A stretch of 64,000 nt of DNA from Brevibacillus reuszeri (GCF_002897295.1 NZ_BEXF01000010.1:124001-188000), one strand, 5' to 3'; counted from the first letter of the stretch, positions 1 through 9,621 are shown. Translations and numbers: made by a program. Notes: generated from the letters alone by a model not told the origin.

Positions 1-135
1 ACCTGGCTTATCCGTCAAATCTACAAACAGTCCGGTAATAAAAGACCGTTCATTTATTTCAACCTTTGACCAGCAGCCAGATAACGTACTGCAAAGGACA
101 AGGCCAGCAAGCAGCAAGCGCCATTTCTTACTCAT
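1..135 (-). CDS. Ger(x)C-type spore germination lipoprotein, N-terminal part only
   Basis: The ATG at 133-135 opens a frame that runs off the left edge. The first 45 codons give a basic N-terminus, a hydrophobic stretch and a lipobox (LSGC, then WSKVEINERSF). Cys followed by Trp and a 'EIN' element is typical of the GerAC/Ger(x)C subunit of nutrient germinant receptors, an inner-membrane-anchored lipoprotein of the dormant spore. The start overlaps the end of the upstream gerAA-type gene by 8 bases, so the two are co-translated. The order is A followed directly by C, with no B subunit between. Only the N-terminus is visible, so the family call rests on the lipobox region and the context. Confidence 0.75.
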   Translation of the reverse strand, partial: MSKKWRLLLAGLVLCSTLSGCWSKVEINERSFITGLFVDLTDKPG

Positions 136-1657
136 AATCCCTTCCCTGCCTCTGACTATTGTCTGTACCGTATGAGCGGGGACGATTATTCATTTTTGGC
201 CATTGGACACGCAAGAATACATCCTTCCAATCCGCAAACACGAGTGGCGCGACCGGATACAAATACGGAACCCCAAAGGAGCGAATCGATACCAGATGCC
301 AATACAAGATAAGCATGCCGATAATGATTCCGTACAAGCCAAACATTCCTCCCAGAATGAGCATCGGAAACCGTAATAACCGAAAAGACAGCCCTAGCTC
401 AAAGTGCGGGATGATAAACGAAGCAATCCCCGTAATCGATACGACGATAACGGTAGGTGCTGAAACCACTCCTGCCTGAACGGCTGCTTGTCCGATCACG
501 ATAGCGCCGATAACGGATACGGTCTGACCCAATGGGCGGGGAATACGTATTCCAGCCTCCCGCAGCCCTTCAAATGTAAATTCCATAATCAGTACCTCTG
601 CCAAAGCCGGAAACGGTATTTTTTCCCTCGCTGCTGCTATTGTAATCAGCAAGTCAGATGGAATCATTTCTGGATGAAAGGTCGTGATGGCAATATACAA
701 GGACGGCACAAGAAACGATGCCAACACAAAGAAAAACCTGATCCACCGAATCCACGTAGCAGCTATGTAACGCTGGAAATAATCCTCAGGAGACTGCATA
801 AGCGAGAAAAATGTAACAGGCACAATCAGTGTCTGTGGCGAACCATCCACCATAATACCGATTCTGCCTTCGAGCAGAGAGGAAACTAATGTATCCGGTC
901 GTTCTGTATACTGGATGGTCGGAAAAGGTGACAGGGGCTGGTCATCCAAATGCTCAGCTACGTAATTGGAGCTGAGAACGCTGTCGATATTCATCTTGTC
1001 CAGCTTGCTTTGTATTTCGTGCAAAGTATTTTCGTTGCATAAGCCCTCCACGTACACGATGTAAGCAGTTGTCTTTGTATACTCCCCCAATTCGTACTGG
1101 ACCAGCTTGAAGTCGGGATGCTTGATCTTGTGCCGCACTAACGAGACGTTGTTATGTATATTTTCCACAAAGGCTTCCTGTGGGCCGGTCAAAACGACTT
1201 CATTTTGGGCTTCACTGATCGAGCGTTGACTGTACTTAGTTAGAGGGAACACGCAAATCATCTTTTGCTGATCGATCAGCAGTGCCAAATCTCCAGCTAA
1301 TATATCTGTAATGACTTGTTTGACAGACGATGTTCCTCTGGAAATGACAGGGGACAATGAGCCTGAGAGCGCCTCCGCTAATAGCTCCCTGCCCGTAACT
1401 GCCTGACCTCGTGATACTAGTGGGGGGATGATTTGTTCATACAAGAGTGTCTTGTCGATAATCGTTTCGATGTAAATGAGTGTACAAGCCGCATCTGGCC
1501 CGAGCTGAATTCGCTGATAGGTGACATCCGCAACATGCTGTAAATAAGCCTGGATTTCATCAAGAGGATTTTCGGATGTATGTATCGGCTTCGCAGACTG
1601 GTTGGATTGTAATTGCTCGTGAGCATGAATTTTCTTTCGATGCATCCATCTGAACAA
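128..1657 (-). CDS. GerA family spore germination protein (receptor A subunit)
   Basis: This is the A subunit of a nutrient germinant receptor, a spore inner-membrane protein that with B and C subunits senses germinants. The N-terminal half is a soluble GerA domain (for example YIETIIDKTLL, AVTGRELLAEAL, SVKQVITDILAGDLALL). The C-terminal half has several membrane segments and the conserved stretch EVLIMEFTFEGLREAGIR, then IPRPLGQTVSVIGAIVIGQAAV. A strong SD-like AGGAGGGG (about 1665-1672) lies inside the longer open frame and is 9 bases before TTG 1657, so this start is preferred over ATG 1675 or an upstream ATG at 1762. It overlaps the following Ger(x)C gene. The exact start is the main uncertainty. 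Confidence 0.88.
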   Translation of the reverse strand: MFRWMHRKKIHAHEQLQSNQSAKPIHTSENPLDEIQAYLQHVADVTYQRIQLGPDAACTLIYIETIIDKTLLYEQIIPPLVSRGQAVTGRELLAEALSGSLSPVISRGTSSVKQVITDILAGDLALLIDQQKMICVFPLTKYSQRSISEAQNEVVLTGPQEAFVENIHNNVSLVRHKIKHPDFKLVQYELGEYTKTTAYIVYVEGLCNENTLHEIQSKLDKMNIDSVLSSNYVAEHLDDQPLSPFPTIQYTERPDTLVSSLLEGRIGIMVDGSPQTLIVPVTFFSLMQSPEDYFQRYIAATWIRWIRFFFVLASFLVPSLYIAITTFHPEMIPSDLLITIAAAREKIPFPALAEVLIMEFTFEGLREAGIRIPRPLGQTVSVIGAIVIGQAAVQAGVVSAPTVIVVSITGIASFIIPHFELGLSFRLLRFPMLILGGMFGLYGIIIGMLILYWHLVSIRSFGVPYLYPVAPLVFADWKDVFLRVQWPKMNNRPRSYGTDNSQRQGRDYE

Positions 1658-1777
1658 CGACAATCCCCTCCTCATTCCACAACTTCTGTTCTTCTTTTTC
1701 CCCACATGTCTGTATGTTATCCAAAAAATTCCTTGAGAGATGCCTGTACAGCCCTCTCTCATTGCTTAGCCGATACA

Positions 1778-1817
1778 AAATAAAAAAGGCCCTGTCCCTT
1801 TTACGGAACAAGGCCTT
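1778..1817 (-). terminator. Rho-independent terminator after ftsZ
   Basis: On the minus strand, AAGGCC-T-TGT...ACA-G-GGCCTT forms a hairpin with minor mismatches, followed by TTTTTTATTTT. It lies 12 bases beyond the ftsZ stop and marks the end of the dcw cluster, separating it from the gerA-type operon. Confidence 0.85.
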
Positions 1818-1828
1818 GCCTGTCATCT

Positions 1829-2977
1829 TTACTTTTTGTTGCGTCGACGGTTGCGCAGGAATGCTGGAATATCCAAATTGTCCAGGTTGCTCATGGAGAA
1901 GAAGGATTTGTCGTCTTCCTCTTCTTTAGGGCGACTGTTGCTTGTGTTTGAGATTGGGGTTGGACGATTTCCAGACGTACTAATTGGTTGTTGCTGACGG
2001 CGTGGCGGCTCAGCTGCACGCTGTGCCTGCTCGAAGCCTGTTGCAATCACAGTCACAACCAGTTCGTTTTTCAGATCTTCGTTGATAATCGCACCGAAGA
2101 TCATGTTTACATCCGGATCAGCCGCAGAAGAAACAATATCTGCTGCTTCGTTTACTTCATACAAGCTGAGGTTAGTACCACCAGCGATGTTCATGAGAAC
2201 ACCACGTGCACCATCAATGGAGTTTTCCAGAAGTGGGCTGGAAATCGCACGGCGAGCTGCTTCTGCTGCACGGTTTTCTCCACTGCCTACGCCGATCCCC
2301 ATCAAAGCGGAGCCACGCTCTGTCATAATGGTTTTAACGTCAGCAAAGTCCAGGTTGATCAGTCCAGGTACCGCAATCAGGTCGGAAATCCCTTGGACAC
2401 CCTGGCGCAAAATATTGTCTGCCTCGCGGAATGCTTCCAGCATAGGCGTATTTTTATCTACAATTTCCAACAAACGGTCATTCGGGATGACAATCAAGGT
2501 ATCCACTTTTTCTTTCAAAGCTGCGATACCTACTTCGCCATGCTGGGAACGCTTGCGTCCCTCAAAGGAGAACGGACGAGTAACTACCCCTACTGTGAGA
2601 GCACCCAGTTCTTTTGCGATTTCCGCTACAACTGGTGCGGCACCAGTACCAGTTCCTCCACCCATACCAGCCGTTACGAACACCATGTCCGCACCGCGCA
2701 GGGCGTTTTCAATCAAATCGCGGCTTTCTTCAGCAGCTTTTTTTCCGATTTCCGGATTGGCACCTGCACCGAGACCACGAGTTAATTTTTCCCCAATTTG
2801 CAGCTTGATGTCTGCACTAGACAGTTGGAGTGCCTGTGCATCTGTGTTCAGGGTGATAAATTCTACCCCTTTCACACCGCTAGCGATCATACGGTTTACC
2901 GCGTTGCTACCGCCTCCACCGCAACCGATTACTTTAATTCGTGCAAAGGATTCCAAATCCATATCAAATTCCAGCAT
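1829..2977 (-). CDS. ftsZ: Cell division GTPase FtsZ
   Basis: FtsZ is the tubulin-like GTPase that polymerises into the cytokinetic ring at mid-cell. The N-terminal GTPase domain has [17 protein letters not shown] and the tubulin signature GGGTGTG (near residue 100). A variable Gln/Pro/Asn-rich linker follows, and then the conserved C-terminal peptide (DIPAFLRNR) that binds FtsA, with a basic end (RRRNKK). The length of about 382 residues is normal. The start at 2975-2977 has SD GGGGAGGA 9 bases away, so an upstream in-frame ATG at 2995 is less likely. The gap to ftsA (2978-3188) contains a short CCGCA/TGCGG hairpin (3167-3180); no convincing promoter was identified there. Confidence 0.98.
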   Translation of the reverse strand: MLEFDMDLESFARIKVIGCGGGGSNAVNRMIASGVKGVEFITLNTDAQALQLSSADIKLQIGEKLTRGLGAGANPEIGKKAAEESRDLIENALRGADMVFVTAGMGGGTGTGAAPVVAEIAKELGALTVGVVTRPFSFEGRKRSQHGEVGIAALKEKVDTLIVIPNDRLLEIVDKNTPMLEAFREADNILRQGVQGISDLIAVPGLINLDFADVKTIMTERGSALMGIGVGSGENRAAEAARRAISSPLLENSIDGARGVLMNIAGGTNLSLYEVNEAADIVSSAADPDVNMIFGAIINEDLKNELVVTVIATGFEQAQRAAEPPRRQQQPISTSGNRPTPISNTSNSRPKEEEDDKSFFSMSNLDNLDIPAFLRNRRRNKK

Positions 2978-3188
2978 ATTGCTAGTCCTCCCCAATTCAA
3001 CATAAGAAAGCTCCGTGGATACGAAAACTTTATAACAAGCGTAGAAACATTCCGTTGATCCTCTCCACTTTTATTGGGAAACGAAATATCTCGATTCTCG
3101 CCAATTAGGTGTTAAAAAGCGGCAACGGTAAAGACTTTCTCTTGAAGCATCATCATAGGTGTGTTACCGCATTTTTGCGGAAAACAGT

Positions 3189-4457
3189 TTAAATGAACTC
3201 ACTAAACCAATTTTTCATTTTTTCCATCAAACCGCCACCTTCTTTTGGCCTTGACACGGTTTGCTTCTCGCTGCTCTTGGTTACTTTGTTGCCTTTGAAT
3301 GAGGGGGTGACGCTAACGCTGCGGCGCTCCATCAACTGCAAGGCATACTGAATCAAACCTACCCCAGTGGTGTAGGCAGGATCGCGGACTCCAATGTAAT
3401 CCGGAATCGCGATTCGGACAGGAGCATCCAATTCTTCCTTTGCCAGTTCCAACATGCCTGGCATTGCCACTGTACCACCAGTCAGTACATAACCGCCTGC
3501 GATCTCGTCGCGATATCCCAGCTTGTAGACAGCCTGCTCCACTAGTTGGAATATTTCCGCAGCACGCGGCTCAATAATGCTGGCCAAATCCACTTGCGTA
3601 AACTGCTTTTCTACTTCGCTGCCAATCCGATTCACCTTGAATTTAACATCCTCTGATGCTTCGTCAATCAAGGCGCAGCCGTTTTTAACCTTAACGCGGT
3701 CTGCTACATCCGTGTGTGTGCGCAATCCCAGTGAAATGTCACTAGTAATGTGGTCGCCACCGATGCCGATCACGGTGGTTGCTGCCAGTTTTCCCTGTTC
3801 GAATACACCGATCGTGGTAGAACCCGCACCGATGTCGACTAAAACGACACCCATATTTTTGTCATCCTTGGAAAGAGCGACAGTGCTAGCTGCAAGTGGT
3901 TGCAAGAAAATACCTGCTACTCGCAAATTAGTTCTTTGGGTACAGCGAACAATGTTATGTACGACCGTTTTCAAACCGGTCACGATGGTTCCTTCCATTT
4001 CCAGTCGGACACCGATCATACCACGAGGGTCTTTTATACCACCTTGACCATCAACGATGTACTCCTTTGGTACTACCTCGATGATTTCACGGTCTGGTGG
4101 AATGGCAACAACCTTTGCTGCCTGAATTACGCGTTGGATGTCTTCTTCTCGTATCTCACGGTCTTCGCTGGATACAGCGACAACCCCTTGTGTTTCATGC
4201 AGCTCAATATGGTTTCCAGTAATCCCCACATATACATCTTCGATCGAAACATCAACCATGCGTTCAGCATGATCCACTGCTTCACGGATGGCATGCACGG
4301 TTTGGTCGATGTCGACGATCACACCCTTCTTAATCCCTTCTGAGTGCGATTGGCCGACGCCGATGATGTTGATGGAACCGTTGGTGATTTCGCCGATCAT
4401 GACGCGGACTTTGGATGTTCCAATGTCTAGGCTGACGATGAGTTCATTGCTTACCAA
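3189..4457 (-). CDS. ftsA: Cell division protein FtsA
   Basis: FtsA is the actin-like ATPase that tethers FtsZ filaments to the membrane. The first residues (LIVSLDIGTSKVRVMIGE) form the phosphate-1 motif, VDIGAGSTTIGVF is phosphate-2 and GGYVLTGGTVAMPG the adenosine motif. The C-terminal segment MEKMKNWFSEFI fits the amphipathic membrane-targeting helix. The start is TTG (4455-4457), supported by SD GGGAGGTG 8 bases upstream. No ATG near the N-terminus would keep the conserved LDIGTSK region and also have an SD. It is followed by ftsZ, as in Bacillus. Confidence 0.97.
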   Translation of the reverse strand: MVSNELIVSLDIGTSKVRVMIGEITNGSINIIGVGQSHSEGIKKGVIVDIDQTVHAIREAVDHAERMVDVSIEDVYVGITGNHIELHETQGVVAVSSEDREIREEDIQRVIQAAKVVAIPPDREIIEVVPKEYIVDGQGGIKDPRGMIGVRLEMEGTIVTGLKTVVHNIVRCTQRTNLRVAGIFLQPLAASTVALSKDDKNMGVVLVDIGAGSTTIGVFEQGKLAATTVIGIGGDHITSDISLGLRTHTDVADRVKVKNGCALIDEASEDVKFKVNRIGSEVEKQFTQVDLASIIEPRAAEIFQLVEQAVYKLGYRDEIAGGYVLTGGTVAMPGMLELAKEELDAPVRIAIPDYIGVRDPAYTTGVGLIQYALQLMERRSVSVTPSFKGNKVTKSSEKQTVSRPKEGGGLMEKMKNWFSEFI

Positions 4458-4597
4458 ACCTGTGACACCTCCCTTGCTACGTCTTTTGTCTTTCTAAGAT
4501 GAGAACACCTGCATAATTTATTCCACACAGGACTACCATTCCCTTTTTTTCATCTTGAATTTTTGTAAAAAAATGACCATCTTCCCATTTCTTCGTT

Positions 4598-4945
4598 CTA
4601 TTCTTGTTGATTTATCCAACGAGATAGAACAATCCTCCTAATGACCGCCAAATTGTTGAACAAACGCACACCAAAAGCTACGATTGCTGCCAAGTAGAGG
4701 TCGATACCCAAGAAAGCCCCGATAAAAGCAAGGCCCGCTGCAAAGAGCGTGTTGAAAAAGAATCCGGACATAAAAATCCGAACGTTAAAAGTGCGCTCAA
4801 GGAATGAACGAATCCCTCCAAAAATAGTATCTAATCCAGCCAAAAGCGCGATGGACAGATAGCTGCTATATTCCTGAGGCACACGCCAATCCAGCAAAAA
4901 GCCGACAGCGAGACCGACAATCAGTCCGATAAGCGGGAGCCACAT
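4598..4945 (-). CDS. sbp: Small basic protein Sbp (DUF1290)
   Basis: This 115-residue membrane protein has about three hydrophobic segments (MWLPLIGLIVGLAVGFLL, IFMSGFFFNTLFAAGLAFIGAFLG, LAAIVAFGVRLF) and a basic C-terminus. It matches the small basic protein family located between divIB/ylx genes and ftsA in Bacillus. Its function is not established. SD AAGGAGA precedes the ATG, and the gene begins 3 bases from the end of the upstream DUF881 gene, which indicates co-translation. Confidence 0.9.
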   Translation of the reverse strand: MWLPLIGLIVGLAVGFLLDWRVPQEYSSYLSIALLAGLDTIFGGIRSFLERTFNVRIFMSGFFFNTLFAAGLAFIGAFLGIDLYLAAIVAFGVRLFNNLAVIRRIVLSRWINQQE

Positions 4946-4947
4946 GG

Positions 4948-5694
4948 TTACGAATCTCCTTTTTCTTTCACAGGTTTCATAAATTGAATGGAACGTGTTT
5001 CATTATTGGCGGAAATCATCAGCTTGTCCCGTTTTTCTGCCAGCACTTTTTTGTTTGCCAGCTGGAAGTTTTCCTCCACGCCTTCCAGCTTCATTGCTGA
5101 CAGCAGAACGTCAGGTTCCCCCAATGCTTTTATTTCATACGGAGGCTTGATTGTCCTAGTATCAATCTGAATCACGTCCCCTACGTTGCGAATAGCGGAA
5201 GTGGATATTAAGCGATGACCGTTGATTGAGACAGCTTGTGCTCCATTGGCAAACAAAATATTGACCAACCAGCGCAAATCCTCATCATCAATTGTGTAAT
5301 CACCTACAACCGGTACAGGCATGTGCTCGTCTAGGATGTGCTCATCCGGGATATGGGCATCGACTACTTCCAGTACAACACCTTCACCCTCTACGCCAAC
5401 CATTCCAGCCATCCGTCGATTACGTGCCAGCTCCTCTTTCATTACGGAGATGCTTTCATCTTCGCTGAGCGAGGTTTCATACTGGTAATACAACTGATTG
5501 TACTTCGAAATGTCCGCCAGCAAGTTTTTATGCTTTTCCAGTTCCTTTTGCAGCGTCGTTCGAAGCTCTGCAATGCTCCTAGATTCTTTATGCACAGGAT
5601 GTAAACTGCTTCGCAACTGAACAGTCAACATCACACCTATGATAGCACTAATAATGGCAAGAATAAATGTGATTTTACGGCTTTTTTGTAACAT
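4948..5694 (-). CDS. DUF881 family protein (YlxX position)
   Basis: This is a single-pass membrane protein of about 248 residues. An N-terminal transmembrane helix (KITFILAIISAIIGVMLTVQL) is followed by a predicted coiled coil (LRTTLQKELEKHKNLLADISKY) and a DUF881 domain with WLVNILFANGAQAVSINGHRL and IRNVGDVIQIDTRTI. It sits where ylxX lies in Bacillus and is a paralogue of the next gene upstream. The molecular role is unknown; location suggests a link to division or envelope growth. ATG 5694 has AAAGGA about 11 bases upstream, whereas the ATG at 5706 would overlap that SD. Confidence 0.88.
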   Translation of the reverse strand: MLQKSRKITFILAIISAIIGVMLTVQLRSSLHPVHKESRSIAELRTTLQKELEKHKNLLADISKYNQLYYQYETSLSEDESISVMKEELARNRRMAGMVGVEGEGVVLEVVDAHIPDEHILDEHMPVPVVGDYTIDDEDLRWLVNILFANGAQAVSINGHRLISTSAIRNVGDVIQIDTRTIKPPYEIKALGEPDVLLSAMKLEGVEENFQLANKKVLAEKRDKLMISANNETRSIQFMKPVKEKGDS

Positions 5695-5713
5695 AGGTAA
5701 ACGCATCCTTTAA

Positions 5714-6424
5714 TTAGGAGTGTTTGGTTTTGGCGTCACCGACAAAAGCAGGTAATTGGACCCGGTCCTTTTTGGCTACGTCGATTTGCACAAAGTCCTG
5801 CAAGGAATGCAGCACCCCCCCTGGAAGATTCAATGCGCTCTCCATGGTACCAGGGTCCCCGATGGCAGTAACGACAAATGGCGCAGCTGATTTGATCCCA
5901 TTGACAATAATGGTAGGTCCTACACAGCGAATAGATGAATTGCTAACCAATCTCTGACCGTTGATGCTGATTGCTTCAGCCCCTGCTGCTCGCAGCTCAT
6001 TGACAACGAGGCGCACATCCTGCTCATGAACAATGTAATTAGCGATGTCAGCACTGTTCGCGGCATTTTGACTATCCTGCATCGTGATAATTATTCCGGG
6101 TCCCTCGACGGCAACCACTCCGGAAAGCATACGAGCTGCTTCCAGCTGGCTGAGTGTGTCCGCTGCCTCTGATTTACGCTCAGCCATTGCCTCCTCCACT
6201 TTGCTAACCTGACGCTGCAAGTCAATCAATTGATTTTCCAGATGCCTGTTTTGTTCTTTCTCTGACAGAATACGGTCATTCAATTGTGTTTCTTGCTGGA
6301 ACAGCTGGTCATTGATTCGCTCCTTGCGCGTCAGCTTCGTGGTTTCAATCGAGGTGGCCACCAGAAAGCCGGTACAAAACGTCACAACGGTTAAATAAAG
6401 ATGAAACTTACGGCGACGACTCAT
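5714..6424 (-). CDS. DUF881 family protein (YlxW position)
   Basis: This second DUF881 protein has a basic N-terminus, one transmembrane helix (HLYLTVVTFCTGFLVATSI), a long coiled coil (about residues 35-95) and a C-terminal domain with LVVNELRAAGAEAISINGQRLVSN. It is homologous to the adjacent downstream gene and probably arose by tandem duplication, as in Bacillus ylxW/ylxX. The start MSRRRKF at 6424 has AAGGGG about 9 bases upstream. A longer in-frame ATG at 6478 lacks an SD. Function unknown. Confidence 0.88.
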   Translation of the reverse strand: MSRRRKFHLYLTVVTFCTGFLVATSIETTKLTRKERINDQLFQQETQLNDRILSEKEQNRHLENQLIDLQRQVSKVEEAMAERKSEAADTLSQLEAARMLSGVVAVEGPGIIITMQDSQNAANSADIANYIVHEQDVRLVVNELRAAGAEAISINGQRLVSNSSIRCVGPTIIVNGIKSAAPFVVTAIGDPGTMESALNLPGGVLHSLQDFVQIDVAKKDRVQLPAFVGDAKTKHS

Positions 6425-6494
6425 GTCTGCTTTCCCCTTTTTAAATATAGGCAAGTCCAAGTGCTTCCTCGCGTGCATACCTTGACAGAGCTAT

Positions 6495-7289
6495 TTACTG
6501 TGGTTTTTGCGTTTGCTCTTCTCCGTTTTTCAGCGGAATGGCTTCACCCGTTGCCCCGTATGGAACAAACCAGGGCTGCTCAAACAAAGAGAGCACTCCT
6601 TTTGTATTTGCAGGCAGCTCCTTCGCAATCGCCGGATACCAGTTCAACATTTTGTCCAGCTTATACAAAACACTGCGTACCTCATTCCCATCTCGCATAT
6701 ACAAGGTAACGCGCTGTTTATCGTGGATCGTTGGCGTCAGCGTAATATCGGAAATCTCACCGAGCACTGCCGGAGTGAGGTTTGACAGCGATTTGGCGAG
6801 GTTTGGAAGCAGCTCAGGAGAGGGCCAGGAGCTGATCAAGGGCCTGTCCACTACACGGTCAGCAAAATTGACTTCCTTGAGGACGAATCCTGTCTCCAAT
6901 AGAGGGTAACGCGCCCCATCCTGACCATTCCAAAAAGCGACTCGCTTAATTTCTGTCACATGTAGCATAATCACTCCCGGAAAGGATCGGCTAATCGTTA
7001 CTTCTTTGATTCCCGCCAAAGGTTTCAGGCTGCTCTGTACACTACTCTCCCACACATTGAGAAATTGCATATCCTTGGTTAAGCCCGATTGCCTAACAAT
7101 TTGTTCTGTGGAATAAATATCATTCCCGAACACCTGAATTTCCTGTACTTTGCTGTACGGCGATCGAATAAAAACAATAATAAGAACGGTAAGAAAAAAT
7201 AAGAGAAGCAAAAAGACCAGTTTGCGGTTTCCCCTTCTTCGGGGGCGTTGCTGTTTGACTTGCGGAATACGTTCCTCAATTACCGCCAT
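6495..7289 (-). CDS. divIB: Cell division protein DivIB/FtsQ
   Basis: DivIB is a bitopic divisome protein that works with FtsL and DivIC. It has a basic cytoplasmic tail (QRPRRRGNRK), one transmembrane helix (LVFLLLLFFLTVLIIVFI), a POTRA-type domain starting KVQEIQVFGNDIYSTEQIV and a FtsQ/DivIB beta domain (LYKLDKMLNWYPAIAKEL). ATG 7289 is preferred because AGGAAGG lies 7 bases upstream. An upstream ATG at 7310 has no SD. It follows murA, as in Bacillus murAA/murB-divIB. Confidence 0.95.
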   Translation of the reverse strand: MAVIEERIPQVKQQRPRRRGNRKLVFLLLLFFLTVLIIVFIRSPYSKVQEIQVFGNDIYSTEQIVRQSGLTKDMQFLNVWESSVQSSLKPLAGIKEVTISRSFPGVIMLHVTEIKRVAFWNGQDGARYPLLETGFVLKEVNFADRVVDRPLISSWPSPELLPNLAKSLSNLTPAVLGEISDITLTPTIHDKQRVTLYMRDGNEVRSVLYKLDKMLNWYPAIAKELPANTKGVLSLFEQPWFVPYGATGEAIPLKNGEEQTQKPQ

Positions 7290-7407
7290 GGCCGTACCTT
7301 CCTCGTTCATACTAGGCTTTGCGCCTGCAAGATTATCACGGACTATCTTTGATGCTTGTGCAAAAACCTGACAGAATGGAAAAAAATGTAATTATACAAA
7401 ACAGGGA

Positions 7408-7431
7408 AAGCGGCATAGCAGTATGCCGCTT
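7408..7431 (-). terminator. Hairpin between murA and divIB
   Basis: AAGCGGCATA and TATGCCGCTT form a perfect 10-bp stem around a 4-base loop, 13 bases after the murA stop. On the minus strand it is followed by TCCCTGTTTTGTATAATT, a poor U-tract, so it may be a weak terminator or an mRNA-stabilising stem rather than a full stop inside the operon. Confidence 0.55.
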
Positions 7432-7443
7432 ATCTACCCTCGG

Positions 7444-8700
7444 TTATATCGACACCCGTGAAATATCGGCACCTAGTTGACTCAATTGCTGTTCCAAGCG
7501 TTCATATCCCCGGTCGATATGGTGGATCTGATTCACCGTAGTAGTCCCTTCTGCTGCAAGTCCCGCAAGAACTAAAGCTGCTCCTGCTCGAAGATCCGTC
7601 GCTTCCACATTCGTAGCCGTCAATTTGCCAACGCCACGAATAATAGCGGAGCCCAGATCAACGTATATGGAGGCGCCCATTCGCGCCAATTCATTCACAT
7701 GTTTGAATCTTCCTTCAAAAATCGTTTCTTTAATGACACTCGTTCCCCTCGCCTGTGACAAAAACACCATCAGCTGCGCCTGTAAATCAGTGGGAAACCC
7801 AGGAAATGGCGAGGTGATGATCCGGTCGTAGGCACGTGGACGCGAGGTGCATTTGATTTCCATTATATCATGGCGGGTCTTGATTTCAACACCACAGCTA
7901 CGGGCAACCTCAATCAATGCTGTTAGATGTTCAGGAAGTGTGTTCGTTAGCTCGACATGCCCTTGCGAGACGCCGACTGCCAGTAAGTAGGTTCCTGTAA
8001 CAATACGATCCGGAATAATCCGATAGCTCACTGATCGAAGCCTGGGTACGCCACTTATTTCTATCGTGTCTGTACCCGCACCGCGGATACGGGCGCCCAT
8101 CGCATTCAAAAAGTTTTGCAGATCGATAATCTCCGGCTCTCTAGCAGCATTGCAAATGCGAGTTGTGCCTTTTGCCAGCACTGCCGCCATCATAATGTTT
8201 TCCGTTGCGCCCACACTGGGGAAGGAAAGAAAGATATTGGTCCCGCGTAATTGCTTCGCCCGAAATGTAATGTAGCCTTCCGATTCTTCAATCTTGGCTC
8301 CGAGCGCAGTTAAGCCCGATAGATGAAGATCGATTCTGCGCTCTCCAATGTCGCACCCACCTGGTCTGGAAATGGTTACCTCACCCAATCTAGCCAAGAG
8401 AGGTCCAGCCAAAAAAATAGAAGATCGCATTTGGCTCATCAGGTTATCTGGTATTAGCGGGACGGAGACAGACGACGTATCAAGATCAACACAACTGTCC
8501 TCATGCTTCGTTTTCGCCCCCAGCGACGTGAGGATCTCCAGCATAACCTTAATATCTTTTAGATGGGGAACGTCATAGATATAGAATTGCCCTTCCGCCA
8601 GCACAGCGGCTGCAAGTATAGGAAGAGCAGCGTTCTTAGCTCCTTGGATCCGAAGCGAACCGGACAGAGGTCTTCCGCCTTCGATCGCAAAAGTCTCCAA
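7444..8700 (-). CDS. murA: UDP-N-acetylglucosamine 1-carboxyvinyltransferase MurA
   Basis: MurA catalyses the first committed step of peptidoglycan precursor synthesis, transferring enolpyruvate from PEP to UDP-GlcNAc in the cytoplasm. It is 418 residues, the usual size. KNAALPILAA near residue 22 supplies the conserved Lys-Asn. The active-site Cys (fosfomycin target) is about residue 116 in SRPGGCDIGERRIDLH. The start is TTG 8700 with SD GGAGGTG 5 bases upstream. A murA gene in this position between murB and divIB differs slightly from B. subtilis, where murAA is elsewhere. Other MurA copies may exist outside the window. Confidence 0.97.
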   Translation of the reverse strand: METFAIEGGRPLSGSLRIQGAKNAALPILAAAVLAEGQFYIYDVPHLKDIKVMLEILTSLGAKTKHEDSCVDLDTSSVSVPLIPDNLMSQMRSSIFLAGPLLARLGEVTISRPGGCDIGERRIDLHLSGLTALGAKIEESEGYITFRAKQLRGTNIFLSFPSVGATENIMMAAVLAKGTTRICNAAREPEIIDLQNFLNAMGARIRGAGTDTIEISGVPRLRSVSYRIIPDRIVTGTYLLAVGVSQGHVELTNTLPEHLTALIEVARSCGVEIKTRHDIMEIKCTSRPRAYDRIITSPFPGFPTDLQAQLMVFLSQARGTSVIKETIFEGRFKHVNELARMGASIYVDLGSAIIRGVGKLTATNVEATDLRAGAALVLAGLAAEGTTTVNQIHHIDRGYERLEQQLSQLGADISRVSI

Positions 8701-8715
8701 ACTTTCACCTCCGTG

Positions 8716-9621
8716 TTACCCCTCGCCCACCACCAGGACTTCCGGGTGCAGGTCAACCCCGTTTTTCTCGAGGATCGTGCTCCGTACATGGTTGATCAAG
8801 GTGAGGACGTCGGTAGCCGTGGCTCCCCCACAATTCACGATGAAGTTAGAATGTTTTTCCGAAACCTGAGCTCCTCCAATGCGGTATCCTTTGAGTCCTG
8901 CTGCTTCAATCAAGCGTCCAGCATGGTCCCCAGGCGGATTGCGAAACACGCTGCCGGCACACGGCATTTGCAGTGGCTGTGTTAGGCGCCGTCTGTCTTT
9001 GTTTGCAGCGAGAGTTGCGGCAATCTCCTTACGATCACCAGCGCGCAATTGAAACCTAGCTTCCAGCACGATCCCTTTTTGCTTTTGCAGCAAGGACGTC
9101 CGATAGCTAAAGCTCAGTTCTTCGTTCGTCAACACCTTACATTCGCCGTTTTCGAAGAGGATCTCGGCTTCAATAAGAATACGTGAAAGATCAGATCCGT
9201 GTGCCCCAGCATTCATGTAGACGGCACCGCCTACTGTACCAGGAATCCCTCCTGCAAACTCCATACCTGTTAATCCCATCTTGCCTGTCTCCACCGCCAG
9301 GCGGATCATGGAATATCCGGCACCCACACACACCTCTTCGCCCTTGAACTCACAGTGGCTAAGTCCCTCTGCCACCTTGAGCACGGCTCCTCGAATCCCT
9401 CCGTCCCTCACCAGAAGGTTGGAACCGCGCCCGATTACATTCCAAGGAACTTCATGGCGATGCAGAATCTGCAAGGCTGTTTTCAAGGATGCTTTATCCT
9501 TGGGCTGGATTAACAAGTCAGCAGGACCCCCAATCCGCCAAGTCGTATGATTGGCGAGAGGTTCATCAGTCCACACTTTTTCGATTCCCGCTTTCTTCAA
9601 CTCATCTGCGATTTGTTTCAT
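8716..9621 (-). CDS. murB: UDP-N-acetylenolpyruvoylglucosamine reductase MurB
   Basis: MurB reduces the enolpyruvyl product of MurA to UDP-MurNAc with NADPH and FAD. The FAD-binding domain has GRGSNLLVRDGG and GGIPGTVGGAVYMNAGAHG. The C-terminal domain has the catalytic Ser in AGSVFRNP and a Glu in QVSEKHSNFIVN. ATG 9621 has AGGAGG 8 bases upstream; an earlier in-frame ATG at 9642 has none. The gene is about 302 residues and starts 104 bases after murG. That gap holds a 15-base palindrome and promoter-like boxes. Confidence 0.96.
   Translation of the reverse strand: MKQIADELKKAGIEKVWTDEPLANHTTWRIGGPADLLIQPKDKASLKTALQILHRHEVPWNVIGRGSNLLVRDGGIRGAVLKVAEGLSHCEFKGEEVCVGAGYSMIRLAVETGKMGLTGMEFAGGIPGTVGGAVYMNAGAHGSDLSRILIEAEILFENGECKVLTNEELSFSYRTSLLQKQKGIVLEARFQLRAGDRKEIAATLAANKDRRRLTQPLQMPCAGSVFRNPPGDHAGRLIEAAGLKGYRIGGAQVSEKHSNFIVNCGGATATDVLTLINHVRSTILEKNGVDLHPEVLVVGEG

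Noticed and set aside
1988..2785. Long plus-strand open frame opposite ftsZ (265 codons)
   Set aside because: It is antisense to ftsZ, has no SD or family motif, and its composition is that of a reversed coding strand.
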